Source of the DNA: Lachnospiraceae bacterium
Lineage (GTDB): Bacteria > Bacillota > Clostridia > Lachnospirales > Lachnospiraceae
Length of the DNA stretch: 7,171 bases
Direction: 5' to 3'
Assembly (NCBI GenBank): GCA_003520105.1
Contig: DOVL01000126.1
Location: forward strand, 876 to 8,046
Each line of letters begins with the position of its first letter. Positions within the stretch are counted from its first letter, which is position 1. The notes beneath the pieces are model-generated. The model was not told the origin of the DNA and did not search any database. It saw only the letters and a list, made by a program, of their open reading frames with translations. A program made the translations under genes and the position numbers. This document shows, one piece after another, positions 1 to 5,682 of the stretch.

Positions 1-967
1 CCATATCATCTCTTTCAAGAATCTCGATAGCCTCACCGAAGATAGTTTTGATCTTGGCTATATCGTCCATATAAGAAAATGCAACAACCAGCGGTGTAAT
101 AAGTCCTGCCGACAATATGATGCAGGTGATAAAATTCGCTGCAGACAGGCTTCCGTTTTTAACCAGCAGAAGTCCTACGGGCAGAACGCCGAGGAAGGTT
201 GCAGGCATAAAAGAAAGTGTTCCGCACTGCCACCAGATACATTTTCTCATCCAGTTTATGAAGCAGTCAGCACCCTCTCTTGCAGCATTAACAAACTTCT
301 CGTATGAGCTTCCGGTCTTGCCGAAGGCCTTTATAACCTCGATACCGTTTATGTATTCAACTGCCGTATCGTTCAGATATTTCGTCTTACGAATGGTAAC
401 TTCAAACTCGCCCTTACTCTTGATCATCATTACCGTTGCAAATATAACTCCGATCACTGCGGATATAAGATTGGCAAGTCCCATACGCCAGTCGATCGTA
501 AGAAGATAAACAAACATGACGATTGGAAGAAGTATATTTGCGGTAAACTCCGGTATGATATGTGCAAGTGTTGTTTCCATGGAATCCACTCGTTCAACAA
601 TGATATTCTTGTAGCTACCACTGTTGTCATCCAGCACCGAACCGAGTGGAATCCTTGAAAGCTTATCGCAGAGCTGTACTCTTATGCCTCCGAGTACATT
701 GAAGGTTGCAACGTGCGACAATGTAGTCGAGAGATTGTGCAGGAGTATTCTTACTACCCAGAACAGTCCCATAAACATCACCTGCTTCAAGTAATAACTC
801 TTGTCATCATTACCCTTCAGCAGCTCTTTAACAACATCCGCGATCAGCAGATATGGCCCAAAGGAAGCCGCAACACCAAGTATAGCCAGCGTGACGCTTC
901 CTCCGTAATAGCTCTTCTTCCTCCCGGCGAATTCCATGATCCAGGAGGCTATTCCTCTTTTCTTCAT
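1..967 (-). CDS. ABC exporter-type permease/ATPase, membrane domain only (3' end beyond window)
   Basis: The frame opens at an ATG at 967 and stays open for 322 codons to the left edge, so the protein is incomplete at its C-terminus. What is visible is an ABC type-1 exporter membrane domain. Hydrophobic segments lie near residues 22-46, 60-78, 138-158, 162-182, 250-270 and 275-298. Between them are family-typical cytoplasmic stretches: GGIRVQLCDKLSRIPLG (93-109) and VEYINGIEVIKAFGK (203-217). The nucleotide-binding domain (Walker A, signature, Walker B) would lie past the left edge. Members of this group often occur as adjacent heterodimer pairs, and some are YbtP/IrtA-like metal-chelate transporters, but no substrate can be read here. 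A purine-rich AGGAAG ribosome site sits 10 bases before the ATG. A TetR remnant lies upstream on the same strand. Family assignment is secure; substrate unknown. Confidence 0.88.
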   Translation of the reverse strand, partial: MKKRGIASWIMEFAGRKKSYYGGSVTLAILGVAASFGPYLLIADVVKELLKGNDDKSYYLKQVMFMGLFWVVRILLHNLSTTLSHVATFNVLGGIRVQLCDKLSRIPLGSVLDDNSGSYKNIIVERVDSMETTLAHIIPEFTANILLPIVMFVYLLTIDWRMGLANLISAVIGVIFATVMMIKSKGEFEVTIRKTKYLNDTAVEYINGIEVIKAFGKTGSSYEKFVNAAREGADCFINWMRKCIWWQCGTLSFMPATFLGVLPVGLLLVKNGSLSAANFITCIILSAGLITPLVVAFSYMDDIAKIKTIFGEAIEILERDDM

Positions 968-977
968 AAATCTATAT

Positions 978-983
978 CTTCCT
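978..983 (-). promoter_or_regulatory. ribosome binding site of the ABC transporter gene
   Basis: AGGAAG within a purine-rich run, 10 bases before the ATG at 967. It supports that start over the internal ATG at codon 11. Confidence 0.6.
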
Positions 984-1003
984 TTCTTTATGATTTATAT
1001 TTA

Positions 1004-1096
1004 CTAGTGCATTGCACCAATCTCCTTTTTTATGATTGCCATGACTGGTATTATCTTTTCAGATAAACCTGAATAACATCCTGTACGTTCTTCCAT
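1004..1096 (-). CDS. doubtful 30-codon ORF ahead of the ABC gene
   Basis: An ATG at 1096 opens 30 codons beginning MEERTGCYSGLSEKI and ending KKEIGAMH, with a TAG at 1004-1006, 36 bases before the ABC start. The frame stays open a further 9 codons upstream without a better start. No Shine-Dalgarno precedes the ATG; the only good one nearby (AAGGAG) is inside the ORF, before its final Met-His. I recognise no family. It could be a short leader, the tail of a decayed gene, or chance. Confidence 0.18.
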   Translation of the reverse strand: MEERTGCYSGLSEKIIPVMAIIKKEIGAMH

Positions 1097-1160
1097 ACTG
1101 CATGTCAGCAAAACAACGTTATATTAATTGTTAGTCATATCTATTTTGCGTTATATATAT

Positions 1161-1170
1161 CTAACCTAAT
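1161..1170 (-). promoter_or_regulatory. DtxR-like half-site ATTAGGTTAG upstream of the ABC gene
   Basis: On the minus strand this reads ATTAGGTTAG, matching the left part of the DtxR/IdeR consensus (TTAGGTTAGGCTAACCTAA). The right half is not conserved; the sequence continues ATATATATAAC. It lies about 195 bases before the ABC start. A single half-site is weak evidence, so this is only a candidate. Confidence 0.22.
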
Positions 1171-1181
1171 GGCCAAATTAT

Positions 1182-1201
1182 TGCCCCGATCGTACGGGGC
1201 A
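1182..1201 (-). terminator. GC-rich hairpin, possible terminator after the TetR remnant
   Basis: A perfect 7-bp stem, TGCCCCG pairing with CGGGGCA around a 6-base loop, begins 22 bases after the remnant's stop codon. In the minus-strand RNA it is followed by AAUAAUUUGG, a poor U-tract, so termination would be weak. The position, just after a gene end and before an AT-rich promoter-like region, fits a terminator for the transcript from the ATPase side. A regulatory palindrome is the alternative. Confidence 0.45.
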
Positions 1202-1223
1202 GATAATTATTAAATATAATCTG

Positions 1224-1367
1224 TTATAAACCAAAAAGTGTTATCCATGAATTACCGTAAAACTCTTCCATTGTATGCGCATAATGCATAGCTTCTTCTC
1301 TGGAAAAATCATGTACCACAACCTGAAAAAGCGCTTCAACATATGCCGTAAGCAGGAGGTGAAATTC
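1224..1367 (-). pseudogene. C-terminal remnant of a TetR/AcrR-type regulator
   Basis: A 47-codon open frame ends in TAA at 1224-1226 and is closed upstream by an in-frame TGA at 1368-1370. It reads HLLLTAYVEALFQVVVHDF, then SREEAMHYAHTMEEFYGNSW, then ITLFGL. This resembles the last helices of clostridial TetR/AcrR regulators, which often end in a DF/EFY..GW..L(L/F)GL pattern. There is no start codon before the internal Met, and the roughly 150 residues carrying the helix-turn-helix are absent. Only about 57 bases separate it from the ATPase stop, so a deletion has removed the rest. It lies upstream of, and on the same strand as, the ABC exporter, where such regulators commonly sit. Protein-like composition makes chance unlikely, but the family call rests on pattern memory. 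Confidence 0.55.
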
Positions 1368-1423
1368 TCACTTTCATGAGTCTGCTACGATTCATCTTTC
1401 CTGTAACTTTTATATATTTCTCT

Positions 1424-3496
1424 TTACTTCTCCAAAAGGTCAGTCATAGATCTCATACTTATTGCGATCGTAGATCCGTTATGAAGCAGTGCTGTCATAG
1501 TCGGCTGAAGGATTCCTGTTGCTCCAAGCAGTATTAGTCCTGCATTGAAACCTACGATTTTATGATAGTTGCCCTTCATCCTCTTCTTCAGCTCGACTCC
1601 AAGCTGTCTGAGCGTTACAAGACTGTGAAGGTCATCCTCCGATATCATGATATCGGCAACTTCACGTGCTATCGCCGCTCCGCTGTTGATCGCAATACCT
1701 GCATCAGCTACAGAAAGAGCAGGCGAGTCATTTACACCGTCACCTATCATTATGCAGGTTCTTCCAGCCGCATGCTCTTTTTCTATAAACGCAGCCTTAT
1801 CCTCAGGCAGAACCTGAGCCTTCACTTCATCAACCTCAAGCTCTCTCGCAACACGCTTTGCGACCCTGCTGCTGTCACCGGTAAGCATAACAACCTTAAG
1901 CCCAAGTGCCTGAAGTTTTTTCACAACCTCTCCGGCTTCTTTCTTGACCGGATCCTCGATCATTATCGCAGCCTTAACTCTTCCGCCTATAGCCATATAG
2001 AGATGAGAGTATTCATCGGAGAGATTTTCAAACTTCTCTCTTTCATTATCTGCGATGACGCATCCTTCATCTTCAAATACAAAATGATAACTGCCTATAA
2101 CAACCTTCTCACCGTCTATCGAGCTTGCAATTCCATGAGCCACGACATATTCAACCTTGGAATGCTTCTCCTCGTGGACAAGGCCTTTTTCTTCCGCAGC
2201 CTTAACAACTGCATTTGCAACACTGTGAGGATAATGTTCCTCAAGGCAGGCAGCAAGCCTCAGCATCTCATTCTTGTCTGAACCATCAAAGGTCACAATA
2301 TCCTTCACAGTCGGACACGCATAGGTCAGAGTTCCGGTCTTGTCAAAGACTATAGTATCTGCCTCTGCAACCTTTTCAAGGAATTTGCCGCCCTTTACGG
2401 AAATATGGTGCTGACTCGCTTCACGCATGGCCGACAAAACGGCGATTGGTATCGACAGCTTAAGCGCACAGCAGAAATCAACCATAAGAATTGATGTTGC
2501 TCTAGTTGCATTTCTCGTGAGTAAATACGTTAATGCCGTTGCGCCAAAGGTATAAGGAACAAGCTTATCAGCCATCCTGAAGGCATTCTCCTCTGCCGTT
2601 GACTTCAGCTTCTCCGACTCCTCGATCATACGGGCGATACGGTCGTATTGTCCCGAGCCGACATTTTTCTTAACCGTAATCCTGATCTCGCCCTCTTCAA
2701 GAACGGTACCTGCATACACATATCCGCCCGGTTCCTTATGAACAGGCAGACTCTCACCCGTGATCGATGCCTGATTGATCTCAGCCACGCCATCTGCAAC
2801 CAGGCCATCCAGCGGAATCATATTTCCGGTTCTTACTACTATCGTATCCTCCGGTCTGATACGGTTTATATCAACAAGTTTTTCCTCACCATTATCAATC
2901 TTCCATACCTTATCTATGTTAAGAGACATGGCGCTGGCAAGATCTGCTACAGACTTCTTCCTTGTCCATTCATCCATCAGATCTCCGACACTGAGCAGGA
3001 ATATAACATTTCCGGCCGTGTTGGTATCTCTTCTGAGCATCGAAACCGTAATGCTAGACGCATCAAGAACCGAAACAGTCAGTTTTCTCCTGGCAAGACT
3101 TCTGACACCCTCCAAAATATATGGCACAGCCTTAACAGCTGTAATTATATTTCTTATTGAAATTGGAAATACAGTTCTCGTTACAATTCGTCTGGCAATC
3201 AGATAAAACATCCTGTCCTGATAGCTGTGCGTCAATTCCCTTGCGGTATGATCCGGCACCGCAACCTCGGTATTCTTAAGGCTGAATTCCGAAAGCTCTC
3301 TGATCAGTTCCTTACGTTTCCGCGAATCATAGATTATAGTCGCATCGGAGGTTCTTTCTCTGACCTTGGCATTACTAACATAAGGCAGTCCGAGAAGAAA
3401 AAACTCAACCTTGTCTGCCTCACTGCAGGTCATATATTTACGATATAGATGCACACGCATCCTGTTTTTTGATTCATGTAAAATCTTACATTTCAT
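1424..3496 (-). CDS. P1B-type heavy-metal-transporting ATPase with proline-less FCC motif (FezB-like candidate)
   Basis: This is a 690-residue, full-length P-type ATPase that uses ATP to move a metal ion across a membrane. Residues 1-75 form a small HMA-like fold without CxxC but with a basic NRMRVHLYRK stretch (11-20). Membrane segments lie near 95-170, 311-327, 333-357 and 647-680. The actuator TGES is at 246-249, the phosphorylation motif DKTGT at 385-389, an HP-loop equivalent HYPHS at 421-425, TGDS at 539-542 and GDGVNDSP at 585-592. The C-terminal membrane part carries HNGS (672-675). The catalytic machinery is intact. The transport motif is Phe-Cys-Cys-Ala-Leu-Lys (341-346), where copper and zinc pumps have Cys-Pro-Cys. 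Lack of the proline, the N-terminal type and the small partner gene suggest the P1B-6/FezB-like branch, tied to iron; that substrate is inferred. The start follows AGGGTG, which overlaps the stop region of the upstream gene. Confidence 0.93.
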   Translation of the reverse strand: MKCKILHESKNRMRVHLYRKYMTCSEADKVEFFLLGLPYVSNAKVRERTSDATIIYDSRKRKELIRELSEFSLKNTEVAVPDHTARELTHSYQDRMFYLIARRIVTRTVFPISIRNIITAVKAVPYILEGVRSLARRKLTVSVLDASSITVSMLRRDTNTAGNVIFLLSVGDLMDEWTRKKSVADLASAMSLNIDKVWKIDNGEEKLVDINRIRPEDTIVVRTGNMIPLDGLVADGVAEINQASITGESLPVHKEPGGYVYAGTVLEEGEIRITVKKNVGSGQYDRIARMIEESEKLKSTAEENAFRMADKLVPYTFGATALTYLLTRNATRATSILMVDFCCALKLSIPIAVLSAMREASQHHISVKGGKFLEKVAEADTIVFDKTGTLTYACPTVKDIVTFDGSDKNEMLRLAACLEEHYPHSVANAVVKAAEEKGLVHEEKHSKVEYVVAHGIASSIDGEKVVIGSYHFVFEDEGCVIADNEREKFENLSDEYSHLYMAIGGRVKAAIMIEDPVKKEAGEVVKKLQALGLKVVMLTGDSSRVAKRVARELEVDEVKAQVLPEDKAAFIEKEHAAGRTCIMIGDGVNDSPALSVADAGIAINSGAAIAREVADIMISEDDLHSLVTLRQLGVELKKRMKGNYHKIVGFNAGLILLGATGILQPTMTALLHNGSTIAISMRSMTDLLEK

Positions 3497-3503
3497 ACAT
3501 AAG

Positions 3504-3509
3504 CACCCT
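3504..3509 (-). promoter_or_regulatory. ribosome binding site of the ATPase gene, overlapping the upstream stop codon
   Basis: AGGGTG sits 7 bases before the ATG at 3496 and shares its first two bases with the TAG stop of the 123-codon gene. Terminating ribosomes would lie on it, which suggests coupled translation of the two proteins. An out-of-frame ATG at 3500 is not used by any long frame. Confidence 0.6.
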
Positions 3510-3879
3510 ACTCAGCCACGATCTCAGGAGTATTTCCGTCAACACCTTCCGATTCCTCAGCAGCCTCTTCCTCGGCTTCTGCTTCCAGAGCAGAGATTCT
3601 CTCCTCAGCCTCAGCGATAACAGCCTTAGCATCTTCAATTTCCTTCAGTCTGTCCTCTTCGCGACGCTTCTCATTTATCTCCTGTGCATCAGCCTTGATA
3701 TCTTCAAAATTCTCTCTGATATTCGTAGCCGTTTCCATCACCGAATCCGCGCATCTCATCACCGCCGCTGTCACGTGCGTATAAGCCTTCTTCGCATCCT
3801 TGCTGCTGAGAAGCTTTACGCCTGCCGTACCAAACAGTGCTCCACCAAGAAACATACATAATTTTTTCACTTCAAACAT
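3508..3879 (-). CDS. small membrane-anchored coiled-coil protein, DUF6110-like (FezA-like candidate)
   Basis: The protein has 123 residues. The N-terminus MFEVKKLCMFLGGALFGTAG (1-20) continues into VKLLSSKDAKK (21-31). This gives one glycine-rich hydrophobic segment (about 8-25) with GGALFG and GTAG small-residue spacing, then a basic SKDAKK stretch. The rest is soluble: a helical part (32-65) followed by a highly charged Glu/Ala/Lys/Arg coiled coil (about 66-108) and a short acidic tail. I recognise the GG..FGT.G.KLL.SKDAKK pattern as that of a clostridial family, DUF6110, which travels with heavy-metal P-type ATPases. Its gene precedes the ATPase by 11 bases, so it is very likely a partner. 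A role in membrane shaping or organising the pump is inferred from ferrosome operons. The start follows a strong AGGAGGG site. Biochemical function is unknown. Confidence 0.85.
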   Translation of the reverse strand: MFEVKKLCMFLGGALFGTAGVKLLSSKDAKKAYTHVTAAVMRCADSVMETATNIRENFEDIKADAQEINEKRREEDRLKEIEDAKAVIAEAEERISALEAEAEEEAAEESEGVDGNTPEIVAE

Positions 3880-3887
3880 AACCTTTT

Positions 3888-3894
3888 CCCTCCT
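3888..3894 (-). promoter_or_regulatory. ribosome binding site of the DUF6110-like gene
   Basis: AGGAGGG lies 8 bases before the ATG at 3879. It is a near-perfect Shine-Dalgarno, which fixes this start as the first gene of its transcript. Confidence 0.75.
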
Positions 3895-3928
3895 GAACTT
3901 TTCTTTTGGTTTGTTGTAACATACCGTT

Positions 3929-3934
3929 ATTATA
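3929..3934 (-). promoter_or_regulatory. -10 box of the promoter for the small protein/ATPase operon
   Basis: A perfect TATAAT on the minus strand lies 49 bases before the ATG at 3879, giving a leader of roughly 40 bases. No good -35 hexamer occurs at 16-18 bases upstream (TACACT or similar). The place is taken by the right half of the ATTAGT/ACTAAT palindrome. A strong -10 with a poor -35 is usual for a regulated promoter. Confidence 0.5.
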
Positions 3935-3948
3935 CGTGTCTAATTTAT

Positions 3949-3964
3949 ATTAGTGTATACTAAT
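3949..3964. promoter_or_regulatory. inverted-repeat operator candidate ATTAGT-N4-ACTAAT
   Basis: The two 6-base arms are exact inverted repeats around a 4-base centre. The element ends 15 bases upstream of the TATAAT box, so a bound protein would cover the -35 position. More ATTAG words flank it on both sides. The arms resemble TTAG/CTAA-type metalloregulator sites of the DtxR/MntR group in outline, but not closely enough to name the regulator. Confidence 0.45.
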
Positions 3965-3979
3965 CTAATGTAAAAAATA

Positions 3980-4009
3980 ATACCACCTGACAATATTGTC
4001 AAGTGGTAT
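3980..4009 (-). terminator. intrinsic terminator of the cobalamin operon
   Basis: A 30-base near-perfect inverted repeat lies 13 bases after the cbiB stop. In the minus-strand RNA about 13 pairs form without a gap, from ATACCAC at one end to GTGGTAT at the other. It is followed at once by UAUUUUUUA. The single imperfect position is a G-U wobble in that RNA but a C-A mismatch in the opposite RNA, which supports minus-strand use. Confidence 0.85.
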
Positions 4010-4022
4010 ATGTTTATAAAAA

Positions 4023-4985
4023 TCAACACGCTCCTGAGAGCAGCATCACCGCTGCGATTCCGAGAACCGAAATAATCTCTCCGAGAAATGCAGTTGCGTA
4101 CATCAGGTCGTTCATTCTCTTTATATCTTCTGTTTCCGGAGTGCGGTCCGGATCACCGATAAATTCTTTGTGATGAATCTCGCCAAAATAACTTGCATCA
4201 CCCGCAAGCTGAACGTGCAGGGCACCAGCCGCGACTGCTTCGGTCTGGGCAGAATTCGGACTGGCGTGCTTCCTTCTGTCTCGCTTCCATATCCGATACG
4301 CATTCTTCGCATCAAAATCCCTGCCGGTACTGCAGGCAGAAATCATAAATACAGCACTGATTCTTGCCGGAAGATAGTTCAGTACATCATCCGTTTTAGC
4401 CGGAAAGAATCCAAACTCGCCAAACTCCTCGTTTCTGTAACCAACCATGGAATCCATGGTATTTACAGCCTTATAGATCATTCCGAGTACCGGTCCGCCG
4501 ATTGCCAGAAAGATCATCGGTGCGATGATTCCGTCGGACGTATTTTCAGCAACAGTTTCAACCGCAGCCTTGGTAACGCCCTCCTCATTGAGCTTATCCG
4601 TATCTCTTCCGACTATCATCGATACAGCCTTGCGGCCGTTCGTAAGGTCATTCTTCTTAAGTTCTCTGTAGACCAGCATACTCTCCCTACGAAGCTGCTT
4701 AATCGCGAGGCACTGATAGGTCATTACAGCCTCGACAACTATTCCGAAATATTGATTCAGATCATATGCAAAAAACAGTATAAGAAAGCTCATACCACCG
4801 GAAAATACGATCAGAAAGAGCATCATCAGAAAGCCCTTCGCCTTCCTGCCGGAACCGTTATTCAGCTTTTTCGTCAGAAATCCGATCAGACTCCCCATCA
4901 CCTTAACCGGATGAGGCATAAAATGCGGATCACCAAATAAAAGATCAAGTATGAAACCTGAAACAAATGCGATCAAATGATTCAT
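4023..4985 (-). CDS. cbiB: adenosylcobinamide-phosphate synthase CbiB
   Basis: This integral membrane enzyme condenses adenosylcobyric acid with (R)-1-amino-2-propanol or its phosphate to make adenosylcobinamide (phosphate), which CobU and CobS use next. The 320 residues match the usual family length. Family signatures are plain: DLLFGDPHFMPHPVKVMG (14-31), VSMIVGRDT (121-129), ETVAENTSDGIIAP (143-156), YKAVNTMDSMVGY (171-183) and ASPNSAQTEAVAAGAL (241-256). Hydrophobic segments lie near 50-73, 78-95, 152-170, 205-218 and 295-317. The start ATG at 4985 shares four bases (ATGA) with the stop of the phosphatase gene, so translation is probably coupled. It is the last gene before the terminator. 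No lesions are seen. Confidence 0.96.
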   Translation of the reverse strand: MNHLIAFVSGFILDLLFGDPHFMPHPVKVMGSLIGFLTKKLNNGSGRKAKGFLMMLFLIVFSGGMSFLILFFAYDLNQYFGIVVEAVMTYQCLAIKQLRRESMLVYRELKKNDLTNGRKAVSMIVGRDTDKLNEEGVTKAAVETVAENTSDGIIAPMIFLAIGGPVLGMIYKAVNTMDSMVGYRNEEFGEFGFFPAKTDDVLNYLPARISAVFMISACSTGRDFDAKNAYRIWKRDRRKHASPNSAQTEAVAAGALHVQLAGDASYFGEIHHKEFIGDPDRTPETEDIKRMNDLMYATAFLGEIISVLGIAAVMLLSGAC

Positions 4986-5614
4986 ATTTCCACCAGACAG
5001 TTTTCGCCGTTCTTTAACATCTTATCGTAATATTCCCTGCCTTCAATAACACTTCTTGCGGCCATTATCGTTCCGCCGTGGCAGACAAGAGCAGCGCGGA
5101 ACATGCTTTCGTGAGTATCATCAAATTGCTCGCTGACCTCACTATTATTGTCCCCGGCATCACCACTACTTGTACGATTCAGCATAACACTATCATTTAT
5201 ATAACGTTTTATTTTTTCGATTCCACTCATGACTCTGTCACAATAATGCTCGATTGATTCTCCCTCAGGGAAAGCCTTCTTACCACCGCTGTCGATCCAC
5301 TCCTGATAAGAAGGCGTACCGTTCAGTTCCGAATAATTCTTCCCCTCAAAAAGTCCGAAATCAATCTCATAAAGCTCATCGATCACGATCTTCTCCCTGC
5401 CCGGAAATACAATATCAGCTGTCTCCAGGCACCTCTTCATCGGAGAGCAAAATATAATTTCCGGCTCCACGGTATAGTATCCTGAAGCAACCTTCTCTTC
5501 TATTTCCTTTCTGCCAAGCTCTGACAGACTGATATCGGTCTTGCAGCCTATATACCTGTTCTCTTCATTCAGTTTTGTTTTTCCATGACGGATCATTGTG
5601 AGTTCTATCTTCAT
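4982..5614 (-). CDS. cobC: histidine phosphatase, probable alpha-ribazole phosphatase (CobC-type)
   Basis: This 210-residue phosphoglycerate-mutase-like phosphatase probably removes the phosphate from alpha-ribazole-5'-phosphate (or adenosylcobalamin phosphate) in nucleotide-loop assembly. The catalytic signature MIRHGKT is at 7-13, with His10 as the expected phosphorylated residue. CSPMKRCLETA (56-66), ELYEIDFGLFEGK (80-92, acid/base Glu near 84) and VCHGGT (177-182, His179) complete the active site. Residues about 145-170 form a Ser/Asp/Asn/Glu-rich insertion, not usual in this family, between the helix after FPEGES and the final core strand. It sits between the CobU-like gene and cbiB and overlaps cbiB by four bases. 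The family is certain; the CobC substrate is inferred from context. The start has only a long purine run (GAAGAAAAAG) as ribosome site. Confidence 0.85.
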   Translation of the reverse strand: MKIELTMIRHGKTKLNEENRYIGCKTDISLSELGRKEIEEKVASGYYTVEPEIIFCSPMKRCLETADIVFPGREKIVIDELYEIDFGLFEGKNYSELNGTPSYQEWIDSGGKKAFPEGESIEHYCDRVMSGIEKIKRYINDSVMLNRTSSGDAGDNNSEVSEQFDDTHESMFRAALVCHGGTIMAARSVIEGREYYDKMLKNGENCLVEI

Positions 5615-5640
5615 TTACTTTTTCTTCTTTTTCTCTTCAT
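5611..5640 (-). other. nine-codon mini-ORF (all Lys/Arg/Ser) overlapping the phosphatase start
   Basis: ATG at 5640 encodes MKRKRRKSK and stops at a TGA that overlaps the ATG of the phosphatase gene (ATGA). The same bases form the purine-rich stretch that must serve as that gene's ribosome site. It may be only a by-product of the purine run. No ribosome site of its own is seen. Confidence 0.15.
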
Positions 5641-5682
5641 GCCGGTCAGATTACAGCCATTAATCATTAATTATTCTTGCGG

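Larger units (their letters stand above)
968..1423. other. intergenic region without an intact gene
   Basis: About 450 bases lie between the P-type ATPase stop and the ABC transporter start. From right to left they hold a roughly 50-base spacer, the TetR C-terminal remnant (1224-1367), a GC-rich hairpin (1182-1201), an AT-rich stretch with ATTAGGTTAG and several TATA-like words (about 1110-1175), and a doubtful 30-codon ORF (1004-1096). No clear -35/-10 pair stands out for the ABC gene. The best candidate is TTGGCC followed after 15 bases by TATAAC (about 1151-1177, minus strand), which is weak. I see no tRNA, CRISPR or insertion-sequence signature here. Confidence 0.6.

Noticed and set aside
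117..1066. + strand open frames opposite the ABC transporter and its upstream region
   Set aside because: The minus strand codes for a clear ABC membrane domain, and the opposite frames show no domain pattern or ribosome sites.
1354..1537. + strand AGGAGGT followed by an ATG at 1376 opening about 53 codons
   Set aside because: The spacing of 15 bases is too long, the ORF runs antisense into the end of the ATPase gene, and the AGGAGGT lies within the TetR remnant's codons.
1562..2281. Long + strand open frame of 239 codons antisense to the ATPase
   Set aside because: It is a shadow of the ATPase gene: no ribosome site, composition rich in Arg/His/Ser/Cys, and no family resemblance, while the minus strand carries all P-type ATPase motifs.
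5641..5682. ATTAATGATTAAT-like repeats between the CobU-like gene and the phosphatase
   Set aside because: A short AT-rich repetition without a U-tract or extended symmetry; not distinguishable from chance.
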